A DNA stretch of 64,000 nt from positions 33,344,329-33,408,328 of the forward strand of contig NW_023601212.1 in assembly GCF_014898055.3 (NCBI RefSeq), read 5' to 3'. Position numbers and translations under genes: made by a program. The stretch comes from Talpa occidentalis. Its lineage: Eukaryota > Chordata > Mammalia > Eulipotyphla > Talpidae. Below the pieces are notes generated by a model, which was given only the letters and a program-made list of their open reading frames with translations, had not been told where the DNA came from and ran no database searches. Shown here one piece after another: positions 1 to 10,909 of this stretch (positions are counted from its first letter, which is position 1; the number at the start of each line of letters is the position of its first letter).

Positions 1-129
1 ACTTTTACCAGACCTATATGCTAATGGTATTGCCGAACATTTTGATCTTCGTATATATGCAGCTTAGAAAGTCTTTCCTTGATTTGCGTGTCTTGTAAGT
101 ATGGGTGAGGAAGGACATGTTTTATAGAT

Positions 130-393
130 TTTTTTTTTTTAAGATATATTTGTTCATGCATACAAGAACTGGGGTGCAGGCCAGAGGTGTGGGGAGTGAA
201 AGGATTCACCAGAGAGAGAGAGTGGGTAACAGAACAGGCAGACTGACTGAAATACACTGCTGAGGGGAGCAGCGGCCTAGACAGGAGAGGTCTGCTGCAC
301 CATGTGGCTGGCCAGGGGATGGAACTCGTGCTACAGAGGCTGCAGATAGCTTCACAGGGCTGTGCTTAACCCCTTGTGCCACCAGGGAGGCCC
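130..393 (-). mobile_element. tRNA-derived SINE, type B
   Basis: On the minus strand this reads gggcctccctggtgg… to the tail gcat…aaatatatctt followed by A-rich sequence. It has the GCATA tail and CCCAGTTCTTG segment of type B. Flanks (acatgttttat / gatgttgttta) are only loosely similar, so the target duplication is eroded. Confidence 0.85.
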
Positions 394-699
394 TAGATGT
401 TGTTTATTTTTATCTTTTTTGTTGACTAGTCATGTTTTGTGTATATTCTGAGTTCTTCATTTGTGAGAATTCTTTATATTTGTCATGTAATATAATTTTT
501 TCATCATTTGTACATTTTCTTTATTTTTTTACTTTTTCATTCGGCTTTAATGTGATTAGATTTATTATTCTTTTCCTCTGTCCTCTTTAGGCCCTTGGAT
601 CATCTTAAATAGCCAAAAACATCCCTTAGTAGTGGCTCATGTGATTAAGAACTTTAAGCTTCTGATTCTTAGGAATAAAATGTGTTTGTATATATTTTC

Positions 700-972
700 C
701 CTTTTTTTTAAAGATTTATTTATTTATGCATACAAGAGCTGGGGTATGGGCCAGAGATGCGGGGAGTGGGAAGACTCACCAGAGACAGAGTGGGGAACAG
801 AACAGGCAGACTGACTGAAATACACTGCTGAAGGGAGTAGCGGGCAAGACAGGAGAGATCTGCTGCACCATGTGGGTTACTTCCTGGCCGGCCAGGGATT
901 GAATTTGTGCTGCAGAGGCTGTGGATTGTTTCACAGTGTGGTGCTTAACCCCTTGCGCCACCAGGGAGGCCC
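700..972 (-). mobile_element. tRNA-derived SINE, type B
   Basis: Complete element. The perfect 10-bp repeat atatattttc at 690-699 and 973-982 marks the target duplication. The tail reads gcataaataaataaatcttt on the minus strand. Confidence 0.92.
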
Positions 973-1051
973 ATATATTTTCATTTTGACGGGCTTTGTA
1001 TTTTTCGGCTTTGGCTAGACTTAAGCATACATCTTCATTGTCCTGTCTTGA

Positions 1052-1245
1052 TTGAATCTTTTTTTATCTTTACTGAGGTCACATTGGTCTACAATACAGT
1101 ATAGATTTCAGATGTTCAGCTTCTCACCACAGCACCTGTATATTTCACACCACATCCACTACCAGATGCCCATCTCAAGTGAATCCTTAAGCTTCCCTTC
1201 TCCACAGGAGAAGTTTCCCCACAAAAGGGGAGAGTCAACTTAAAT
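1052..1245 (-). mobile_element. Probable L1 3'-end fragment, antisense
   Basis: The stretch tttactgaggtcacattggt followed by acaatacagtatagatttcag resembles the 3' UTR of L1 copies found in other laurasiatherian genomes. Only the 3' end is present. Assignment is from memory of that motif and is moderate. Confidence 0.4.
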
Positions 1246-1716
1246 GACACATATGTGCCTTTAGATGGAATATAACGGAAGTCTTTGGCAGTTTAATAAA
1301 AAATATTATCATTGTTAACCTCTGTAAAATAAAATACTATTATGAAACAGGACTTATATACCAACTTTCAAGACTAAGTTATGATTATTGGTTTTGAGAT
1401 GAAAAGGATATAAAGCATATGTAGGATATGTGGGATTAATGAAGTATCTCCCCCTTTCCCTTCCCCCTTTCTTTCAAGGTGCAGATATTTGAACATGTTT
1501 ATATTTCAGTGGGAAAGCTTTAGAATCAATTTGAGAAGAAAGTAGGCACCTAAAAGGGATAAATGAACACAATCCCACGGTCAGTGTTCATGAATGAAGG
1601 ATCCAGTGTGGCTGTACAAATAGAACAATTAGCCTTTTGTGGATATGTGGAGGAAGAGAAAAGTGTGCTGATGAGTTAGGTTAGTATTTTTCAAATACTG
1701 ATTTTTCAAAATCAGA

Positions 1717-2023
1717 TTTTTTTTTTTAGATTTTTAAAATTTTTTATTTATTTATGCATACAAGAGCCGGGGCACAGGCCAGAGGTGTGTGTGTGTTTGT
1801 GGCGGAGGAGGGGGGTGAGAGGATTCACCAGAGACAGAGTGGGGGACAGAACAGGCAGACTGACCTAAGCACACCACTGAGGGGAGGAGCAGGTGAGCCA
1901 GGAGAGATCTGCTGCGCCACGTGGGCCGCTCGCTGGCCTGCAGAGGGACCAAACCCGTGTTGCAGAGGCTGCAAAAGCCTCACAGGCTGAGTCCCAACCC
2001 CTTGTGCCACCAGGGAGGCCCCC
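1717..2023 (-). mobile_element. tRNA-derived SINE, type B, with internal GT expansion
   Basis: Flanked by aaatcaga at 1709-1716 and 2024-2031. It is about 30 bp longer than its relatives because of a gtgtgtgtgtttgtggcgga insertion near 1787-1807. The tail is preceded by extra T/A-rich sequence. Confidence 0.88.
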
Positions 2024-2031
2024 AAATCAGA

Positions 2032-3433
2032 ATTTTTTATGATGCAGAATACTGGTTGTTCTTTTTGTTTCTCCTTATATGAACCACTATGAGTTTGGTA
2101 ACTTAAGGGAAAAAAAGGTGATGTAATAGTTTGAAATAATAATTTGCTCCTCTTTGCAGTGCAGAAAATTGAAATATCCTCACGTTGTAATGGTATACTG
2201 CTATTTATTTAAAAAATTATGATCCTTTGGAACAAAATTATCTAAAAATTATTGGCCCAGGTGCACATTATATTTCCCTTAAGTAGTCTTTAAATTAAAA
2301 ACTTGAGAAATGAACTGTTAGTTTTTTAATTTTTTTCAAATTTGAATTTCTGGTCTGTGAGATGGAATGAAGTAACAAGGGGAGGTTGTTATATCAGAGA
2401 TGTCCCTTGGAACTTGGTTGGGGGGGAGATAATTCCATTGATACTCATTTAGAAAGGGTACAAACTGTGATTATTTAATTTATTTTACATTATACATATA
2501 TGTAAGAATTTATAATTTTCACATTACGGAGATGAGCAATATACTTCTCAAAACATCATTTTTGAAAATTAATTGAAGGGGAAAGAATGAAAATTGAGAA
2601 AAGTAGGTTGATTAGTAAATCAGAATTTTTATAAAAATAGCATTGGGGTTATTGGAATGTTGATGGTGGGCATGGCATCATAACATAGTTTTGAAGAAGT
2701 GTGAGTTATACACCTAGAAACATAGAGTGATATAAATTAATGTTACTACAATAAAAGAAATTTGAAAAATATGATTGTGTTCCCTGAAATTCAAATAAAT
2801 TACATTTATAATACAATAAAAAATGACATGTACCTCAGAACTTAATTTGAAAAAAGTATGTGAAAAATATTTTCCATACAAAAAGTACAACTAATGATGT
2901 AAGCAATACCTCAACCCATAGGAGCATATAAAAAGTAATAATGTTCCCTTGTGTACAGGAATGCAGTGCCCCTACTGTTTCTCTTAATTGGTTTTTAAAA
3001 TGTAGACTGAAGGAACATGAAGGAAACAGAAATATGTTACTTTCTGATATTACTTTACCTGAAATACTGTAGGCTTCTTAATCTAGTAAGTACTGCAATA
3101 TTGCCTTGCCTTTTAGCAATATGGGAAGAAATGGCTTTTGCAGAATTTCTGCAGAGATCAATACTTTTTTAAACTCAAGTGCTATTATTAAAAGTTTTCT
3201 TTTTTTTTTCTTTTTTTTGTCCAAAAGGGATTCACTGCTTAAAAATAATTTTCAAGTATGTTTGTTAGGTCCAGTTTTGATTTGGAGGTTTGTTTATATA
3301 TTTTGCTGTTAACTGGCATGGTTAAAATTGATTAGATTAATTTCAGTGGCATATGATGACATCTAGGAATTCAGAAATTCAGTCATTATAGATGTATCCT
3401 TTATGTTTCAGATTATGACAGGTTCTCTGCTTT
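2032..3433. other. Intronic sequence, no feature recognised
   Basis: AT-rich unique intron. ORFs are short and lack family resemblance, and there is no repeat I can name. Homopolymer T runs occur near 3198-3220. Confidence 0.5.
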
Positions 3434-3447
3434 AAAATTTTCTTTAT

Positions 3448-3720
3448 GGCCTCCCCTGGTGCTGCAGGCGGTTGAGCGCCACACTGTGAAGCTGTCCGCA
3501 GCCTCTGCGGTGCCGGTTCGATCCCGGCTGGCCAGCGAGGGTCCCACATGGCGCGGCAGACCTCTCCTGTCTCGCCCGCTGCTCCCCTCAGCAGTGTATT
3601 TCGTCAGTTTGCCTGTTCTGTTTCCAGCTCTGTTTCTGATGAATCCTCTCACCCTCCCACGAATCTGGCCTGTACCCCAGATATTGTATAAATAAATAAA
3701 TAAATCTTAAAAGATAAAAT
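3448..3720 (+). mobile_element. tRNA-derived SINE, type C, well preserved
   Basis: A clear copy of the third subtype. Box B ggttcgatcccggct is intact. The body runs to ctggcctgtaccccagatattg and the tail tataaataaataaataaatc-tt. Flanks aaaattttctttat (3434-3447) and aaaatattctttat (3721-3734) match at 13 of 14 bases. Confidence 0.93.
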
Positions 3721-5212
3721 AAAATATTCTTTATCCTTCCCTTTGGGGGATTTTAAAAACTTTATTGAGGTATAATTGACATACTATAAATTGATTTATA
3801 TCTGAAGTGTACAGATTGGTAAATTTTGAGGTGTTTATATTCTCATGAAACCATAATCCCCCAGTTTTTTTGGTATCCTTTCATGACCCCTTTTTCCTGC
3901 CTTACAAACCTTAGGCAAACACTCATCTGCTTGCTTTAATACAGACTAGTTTACATTATCTAGAGTTTTATATAAATAAGAGCATATGCATACGTTATTC
4001 ACTCTTTTTATTTTTGTCTGTCTTAATTATTTTGAGTTTTGTCCAGGTTGCATATTAACAACAATTCATTCCTTTTTATTGGTGGGTAATATCCCATTGG
4101 TAGATGTAGCAGAATTTGTTTCTACTTCACTTTGTGGTGGACATTTAGATGTTTCCAGTCTGGGGGTGTTAAAACTTTTTGAACATTCATTACAAGTATC
4201 TGTAGGTACATATTTGCCATCCAGATAATTTTTTTGTTAAAAGGCTTAGAATGTGTAGTGATTTTGCCTTTCTCATTTCTTTCTTGGTAATTTGTATCAT
4301 TTTTTTTCCTTGACCAATCAGATATATGTTTAAAAATTTCATTTGTTTTATGAATCAGCTTTTGTTTTCATTGAATTTGTTTTTATTTTAAAAAATGTTT
4401 CTACTCTGAATTGTATTAATACTTACATTCTGTTTACTTTGTGTTTAATTTATTCTTTTCCAGTTTCTTAAGTTTTAAGCTAAGACCATTGACTTCAGAT
4501 CTTTTTCCTTTTTTACTTCAAGTATTTAGTATTATAAATCTTCCCATGAGTAATGCTTTAGTGGCATCCCACAAATTGTGATATGTTGTGTTTACATTTT
4601 TTAAATTCAGTTCAAAATACCTTTTTATTTTGTTCTTGCCATGTGGGTTATTTACAGGTATGCTATTTAGTTCTGATTAGTTAAGAATTTTCCAGAGACT
4701 TTGTTAATGATTTCTAATTAAATTTTATTGTAGTCAGAACTCATAGTTTATACTACTGGAATTCTTTAAATTTACTGAGACTTGTTTTATGGAATGTAGT
4801 TTATCTTGGTAAATGTTTTCTGTGCAGTTGGAAAGAATGTGTGATCTACTGTTGCTGGGTAGAGTATCCTATCAGTGTTAGCTGATAGTGTTTTTCAGGT
4901 CTTTCATAATCTTGCTATTTTCTGCTTACGTACTCTATCAAGGATTGAGAGAGGCATCTTGAAATCTGCAGCTATAATTGTAGATTCATCTGTTCCTTTT
5001 TGCAGTTCTTTCAATTTTATTTATTTTGAAGCTCTGTTATTAGGTGCATAAAAGTTTAGGGAATCTTCTGCACTCTTGATGGATGCAATTGTTTTTCATA
5101 TGAAATTACTCTTTGTTTCTGATACTGTTTTTCACTCTTTAATTTGATCTTAAAACCATGTCATTTTCTTTTGACTGGTGTGAAAATGTGCTACATCTTT
5201 CCCCATTCTTTT

Positions 5213-5786
5213 TTCTTTTTTTTTTTTTTTGATGGATCTGTAAGTTTATTTTATTTTATTTTTTATTTTTTTAATTTAAATTTTATTTTTATATTCCCCA
5301 TACAATTACAACCCCCTTATTTTGACCTCAAGCCCTCCTTTCCCCGCCCCCCACCCCCCATAGAGTGTCTCTTGTTCATAGTTATTTGTTGATTTTGATA
5401 TTTTCTTTCTTATAGTTATTTTTTTTCCTGGTCCCTTATTTAAGTTTTCTAGATTCCTCTGTGAGTGAGACCATCCAGTATCTTTCTTTTTCTTTCTGGC
5501 TTATTTCACTGAGCATGATCCCTTCCAGCGCCATCCATGTTGCTGCAAATTGCATGTGTTTATCCTTTTTGAATGCTGAGTAATATTCCATGGTGTATAT
5601 GTACCACATCTTCTTGATCCAGTCATCTATTTTTGGGCATTTGGGTTGTTTCCAAAGCTTAGCTATTGTAAATAGTGCTGCTATAAACATAGGGGTGCAG
5701 GTGCTCTTTGGAATTGATGTTTCTGTGTCCTCTGGGTAAATACTAGGAGTGGAATTGCTGGGTCATATGATCTACTAAACATAGAG
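5213..5786 (-). mobile_element. 5'-truncated L1 3' end (young subfamily), antisense
   Basis: A 15-bp target duplication, tttccccattctttt, lies at 5198-5212 and 5787-5801. After a poly-T start the minus strand holds the short 3' UTR with a G-rich tract (C-rich on +, 5341-5359). The last ~84 codons of ORF2 follow (5690 down to 5436) with the conserved [20 protein letters not shown] and MEYYSAFKKDKHMQ. The 5' end carries a tiny inverted L1 segment at about 5770-5786, described under findings. Confidence 0.92.
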
Positions 5787-7060
5787 TTTCCCCATTCTTT
5801 TGTGTTTAATGTATTTAGAGTACATTTCTAATAGTTGAGTTTTGCTTTATATTGATATGACAATTTCTTCCTTTTAATTCTGTTGTTTAGCTCATTTATA
5901 CATAATGTGATATAATTATGTTTAAATCTAATTTTTTTTTCTATTTTTTCTATATATTCTTTGTTTTCTTTTCTGTCATTGCCTGACTTCTTTTGGATTG
6001 GGTATTTTTTGATTCTTCATTTTTTTGTTGTTATGATTTCTTTTTTTGTTATTGTAGTACTTTTTTTTAGCTTTGATGATATATATCTTTAATCTACCTT
6101 CAAGAGATACTCTGTCATTCTTGTATGCAAATTTAATGATTGTATTTCTTTCCTTTCCTTATTTCACTCAGTGTTGTCATGCATTTTACTTATACTTGTC
6201 ATTAACCCCTTAAATATTGTTACTATTTCTGCTTAAAATTATTTTAAAGGGATTTTAGTGATAACAAAGTTACATACTTATCTCTTACAGTCTTTGTTAC
6301 TCTATTTTTCCTTTGGGTTGATCCATGTTTTAACCTTTTTCCTTATGCCTAAAGGTTTTCTTTTCTCTTTTAAACTAAATTGTATTCAGAAACTTACTAG
6401 AATTTATTAATCATATTGCAAAGTCATATCTTACGTGAATTTCTGATGCCAAATGGCTGTTCAGTATAGTTGCCACACCTATAATAATTCTGTGGGCAGG
6501 TACAAACAACTAATCACTTCAGTGCATCTTCCAGTTCTGCCAGTATTTTCATACTTAAATACATTCAATCTTGAATTAATGCCCTTTTATATCTTCTTAT
6601 AGTAGAGTTAGGGCATTATTTTGTTTTTGTTTTTGTTTTTTTTAGCAGGTCTGTACATCATCGCTGCACAGTCCGTTGTCTAAAATAAAGGTTTTTCTTT
6701 AACATTCTTTCAGCTTTTTTGTCTGAAAAAACCACTTTTGTTTTGGAACGTTATTTTCATTTGTTTTGGAATTCTAGGCTGACAATTTTAAGTAAAGATG
6801 TTGTTGCTCTTCTCTTGCTTGCATTATTTCCATCTGCTTCATATGATGTGCATGAATGTCCTCTTCCCCCATGGTTGCTTTAAAAATGATCTCTTTATTA
6901 TCAGTTTTGAGCCATCTGATCATGATGATACCTTGGTGTAGTTTATTCATGTAGTTTTCTTGTATTTGGGATTTCTTGAGCTTGCTTCTGTACATTTTTT
7001 AGTTGTCAACCAATGTGGACTATTTGCCTTTGTTTGGTCTCCCCATTCATTCCTTTCTTT

Positions 7061-7324
7061 CTTTTTAAAGATTTATTTATTTATTTATATAAGCACTGGG
7101 TACGGTCAGAAGTGCGGGAGGGTGAGAGAATTCACCAGAGCCAGAGCAGGGAGCAGAACAGGCAGACTGACGTAATACACTGCTGAGGGGAGCAGCGGGT
7201 GCGGCAGGAGAGGTCTGCATGCCATGTGGGACCCTCGCTGGCAGCCGGGGATCAAAACGGCGCTGCAGAGGCTGCGGGCAGCTTCGCAGCCCAGCGCTCA
7301 ACCACTGCGCCACCAGGGGAGGAC
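7061..7324 (-). mobile_element. tRNA-derived SINE, type A
   Basis: Type A features: tail tataaataaataaataaatc-ttt and a segment reading cttctgaccgtacccagtgc on the minus strand. Flanks ctccccattcattccttt… (7039-7060) and ctccccattcctttcttt (7325-7342) are a duplication differing by a 4-bp attc repeat. Confidence 0.9.
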
Positions 7325-8794
7325 CTCCCCATTCCTTTCTTTCAGGGTCTCTGGTGACATGAATGGTAGGGTATTTAAGGTTGGTTCACAGCTCTCTGAA
7401 ACTCTTACTTTTTAAAAATTCTCTTTTTCTCTGTTTTTTATTTTGCCTAGTTTCTAATGCTTAAATAAGTTCACTGATTTTTTTCTGTTGCAGTCTAATC
7501 TTCCATTAATCCAATCCAGGGTACTTTTTGTTTCAGATAGTGTGACTTTCATTTATGGAAATTCTTTTCAGGTCTCTATTATGTCTTAGTCATCTCTAAC
7601 ATTTTGAGCACATGTAACATATAGACTGTTGAACACAGTGATGATATAGAATAGAATTAGAATAGTAACTTTAATTCTGTTATCTGTTTTTACATCTCTT
7701 TCAGTTTTGGGTTGATTTTGATTGCTAGTTTTTTCTTCTAGCTGTGGGTCTTATTTTTGTCCATCTTTGCAGCTGATAATGTTTCATTTGAGACTAGATA
7801 TTATGAATTTTACCTTGTTGAATAGTGAATATATTTCCATTCCTAAAACTATTCTTGAGCTTTGTTCTGGGGCAGAGGTAATTTGAAATCATTTGATCCT
7901 TTTGACTATTGCTTTTAACATTTGTTATGTAGTCCCAGAGCTGAGTTAGTCCAGGGCTTACTATTTCTGACTAATGAAACAAGACCCTTAATGCTCTATC
8001 CAGTGCTTTCTGAATTAAGAGTTTTAATAGTCTGGAAGGTTCACTAATCCCGGGACTGTTGAATACTCTTTCTCTCATTCTTTGGGATAGTTCTTTACCT
8101 GCAGGTAGTTTCTTGCTGAATTCTCCTGGGGACTCTCAGTTCTAGGATTCCCTCACTGTGTAGCTCTGTTCTCTCTAGCTGCCTTAGAGCTCCTGGATGC
8201 TTAGCTGTAACTTCTTCGCTCTTCCTGGGTTTACTCTCTCCGTACTATTGTCTCAAATATTTTTAAATTAGTAACATGGGAATTACATGCCAGGATCTGA
8301 CCCTGGCTGGACAGTTCTTTTTTTTTTCTGTGAGGCTTCCATAGTAAAGGTTGGGCACATGGTCTTTGTCATAAATTAATTTATGGTGTCTTATAAACTC
8401 TGTATTGACTTTGCAAAAGAGCACATGGTCATTACTTTTATTCTTTAAATACAGTTAAATATGTCATTTCCTGGTTACTGTCTCTTAGATGATCAATAAC
8501 ATCACTTGATGAGAAGACTTTCTCCAGATGTGTAGAATTATGGCTGATTTTAGTGTTTTTATTTATCTGTTGTGAGTGGGTCTTTGGTTAATTATGATTA
8601 TAATTATCATAGTGACCATTACAGAATCTTAAACAATTGATTCATATTGGGACAGGTTTTTTTTTTTTTTTTTAATTGCATGTTAGAATCATGATCTGTT
8701 GGTACTGAGTGCTTTGCTGAGGTTAGTTTGAGTGTTGTTGTTACTGGCATTATACCTATATTTCATATGTTCTAAATCTGTCCTGTCCAAACAG

Positions 8795-8891
8795 AAGTAG
8801 TCCAAAGGGAGAGTCCATCCACATCATGAGTGTTGATGAGAAGAACAAGTTGGGAGCCAAGATTATCAAGGCAGAAATGATGGGAAATATG
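8795..8891 (+). CDS. CWF19L2: CWF19L2 coding exon (first visible)
   Basis: A 97-bp exon follows a CAG acceptor (…ccaaacag) and precedes a GTAAGA donor. The first base completes a split codon. The remaining 32 codons read SSPKGESIHIMSVDEKNKLG and onward to KAEMMGNM without a stop. This is the conserved segment before the CwfJ domains, rich in charged residues and probably helical or disordered; no enzymatic motif lies here. The upstream pyrimidine tract is short and interrupted, so the acceptor looks modest. The previous exon is not in the window: nothing in 1-8794 encodes a matching continuation. Identification rests on the recognised peptide and on its in-frame join to the next exon. Confidence 0.9.
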
Positions 8892-10065
8892 GTAAGACTT
8901 AGATGTTGTTGTTTTGCATTCTGGTAATTAAATATTAAACTTCTTATGAGTAATTTTGTAAGTTCCTTGGCAAGATGAATGTAGCACAGTTTGAAAATAA
9001 CTCCTACATATTGTTTCTTTAAGGAATTCCTTGAATGCCTTCAAAAACACAGTATCTACTCCTAAATACATTTTCTACGTTTTCTGTCAATTTGTGAAAT
9101 CTAACATCCTAGGTAACCAAATACTCATTAATTTGTTTTTTTATTTTGTTATTTAGTTTATTCTTGTATTTCTAACTTGTTCGGAATATTTGAGAGAGGT
9201 AAGATACCACTGCTGTCTTTCCTTTTTTTAGTCATGAAAGAACAGGTATTAGTTTCTTTAATTCTCTTACTTAGAAACTCAAAAAATGAGTTTCTGGAAA
9301 GGATGGTGAATTCATTTATTTAAATTTGAAGGCCATGTGTTTGTACCTGATAATGTGATACATACTTTGTGTAGGTTAACTCATTTGTATAGGTTAATGT
9401 GATTTAACACTGATTGCCTCAGAACTGAATGGGATGATTGGGAAGAGCTGAATTCACCTCTCTACTGGCTTGATAACCTACTGATGTAGTATGTTGTCAC
9501 ATTCCTGTTTGCTAACCCATGTCACATTGCACAAGGTAGAATAGCAAAGCCAGACAAAAGTTCTTGTCTTGCTGTATAATAAAATGCATCATGGTTATAT
9601 GAGAGTATTTACGTTTTAGTGATTTATTCTTATAATACTCTTTAGTAGAGCAAAGACTGGCTGACAGGATGCTTCTATTTTTATTAGCTTGTATCTCTAA
9701 TAGAAAGTGTATCTTTGTCTTTGAATCTGGTCCTTGGTATAACACTAAAGTTCAGGTCATCCCAGAAATTGGTAAGAGAGACAAAAGAACAAAAGCCATG
9801 ACAATAGGAAGAAAACAAAGTTTTAAATTTTAAGGCATAAAGGAATTAATTAAAATAGTGAAAGCAAAGTCATCGGGTCTGGAGGTTTTGCTATGTTGAA
9901 AGAAACATTCCTGTGTTTATGAAGCTACTGCCTGAGGAAGATTTTCTTCGCTTATCATATAAACCTGTGTATTTAATTTATTTCTTTGTAATTTATTGCT
10001 GCATATATCATTTATTTTCTATAAATTCTTATACACTTTCTAGAGTAAAAAAGAAATTATTCAGA
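8892..10065. other. Intronic sequence, no feature recognised
   Basis: Unique AT-rich intron between the first and second visible exons. No repeat family or ORF of note. Confidence 0.5.
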
Positions 10066-10130
10066 TTTTTAATCTAAATTATCTAAATTATTTTAATCTA
10101 AATTATCTAAATTATTTTAATCTAAATTAT
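10066..10130. repeat. 24-bp tandem repeat, about 2.7 copies
   Basis: The unit ttttaatctaaattatctaa-atta is repeated with near-perfect copies. It lies about 690 bp before the second visible exon. Nearly pure A/T with a CTAAATTA core. Confidence 0.9.
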
Positions 10131-10289
10131 CAACAAAGTAATATTTTAAATCTTACGATGGCTTCCTTGTTACAGATATCTGAAATTTTGAGTACTAGAA
10201 GTTTCTGATCTATAAGGAATGATAAAAATGTCATTCTTAAGGTTATGTATATTTTCCATCTCCCTGTCTCCTAAAATATATGTCCTTGT

Positions 10290-10556
10290 GGGCCTCCCTG
10301 GTGGGGCAAAGGGTTAAGACGCAACCTATGAAGCTATCTGCAGCCACTGAAGCACAAGTTTGATCCCTGGCTTGGGAGCTACCCTCATGGCGCAGCAGAC
10401 CTCTCCTGACTCTCCTGCTGCTCCCCTCAGCAGTGTATTTCAGTCATTCTGCCTGTTCTGTTCCCCACTCTGTCTCTGGTAAATCCTCTCACCCCTCCAC
10501 ACCTCTGGCCTGCACCTCAGTTCTTGTATGCATAAATAAATAAATCTTAAAAAAAA
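10290..10556 (+). mobile_element. tRNA-derived SINE, type B
   Basis: Head gggcctccctggtggggcaa, then ggttaagacgcaacctatga; tail tatgcataaataaataaatc-tt. Flanked by atgtccttgt (10280-10289) and atgttcttgt (10557-10566). Same strand as CWF19L2, ending 260 bp upstream of the second visible exon. Confidence 0.93.
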
Positions 10557-10816
10557 ATGTTCTTGTAATGATTTACTTTGAAAGCATGAACAATGTCACA
10601 GGTTTTAAGAAGTTTATCATTGAGATAAGATCATTAGAAATCGGCATACTAGGTTTTAAGTTAGTAACTGCATTTAGGCTACAGTTGACATATAGTGATA
10701 TCTACATGGGTGTTTGCTGTGCTGTTTTCCCTTCCATTGTATAAATTTGAAATATTATTCTACAGTGAAAAATTAAATGACATATCAACTTATTTTACTT
10801 GTTTTTCTTTTTAAAG

Positions 10817-10909
10817 GAACTAGCTGAAAAACTTAAAGCCCAACTTGAAAAGGCAAATAAATTCAAAGAAACTATAACACAGATGTCATCAAAAAAATCT
10901 GCTGTAGAG
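10817..10909 (+). CDS. CWF19L2: CWF19L2 coding exon (second visible)
   Basis: A 93-bp, phase 0-0 exon (31 codons) lies between a T-rich tract ending in TTAAAG and a strong GTAAGTGA donor. It encodes ELAEKLKAQLEKANKFKETI and then TQMSSKKSAVE. The peptide is Lys/Glu-rich with heptad-like leucines (ELAEKL-KAQLEKA), fitting a short amphipathic helix. Its length is a multiple of three, so skipping it would remove 31 residues without shifting the frame. A 24-bp tandem repeat (10066-10130) and a SINE (10290-10556) sit in the intron just upstream. Confidence 0.92.

Larger units (their letters stand above)
3753..8290 (-). mobile_element. Ancient L1 (L1M-like), antisense, fragmented
   Basis: Positions 3753-4220 match the 3' UTR of old mammalian L1 (aaactttattgaggtataat, tgacatac…). 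From about 4230 the minus strand resembles degenerate ORF2 endonuclease sequence; the + strand contains gatctactgttgctgggtag and gaagctctgttattaggtgc, familiar reverse-complement landmarks. Sequence from 5802 to 8290 continues toward ORF1 and the 5' region (for example around 6790-6960). No long ORF survives. It is interrupted by a younger L1 (5213-5786) and a SINE (7061-7324). The jump from 3' UTR to endonuclease suggests a large deletion or two separate fragments. Confidence 0.6.

Noticed and set aside
3459..3695. Recurrent ~60-120 codon frames over SINE copies (for example 25160-25528, 27166-27516)
   Set aside because: They are frames through the SINE body repeated at each copy; Pol III SINEs do not encode proteins.
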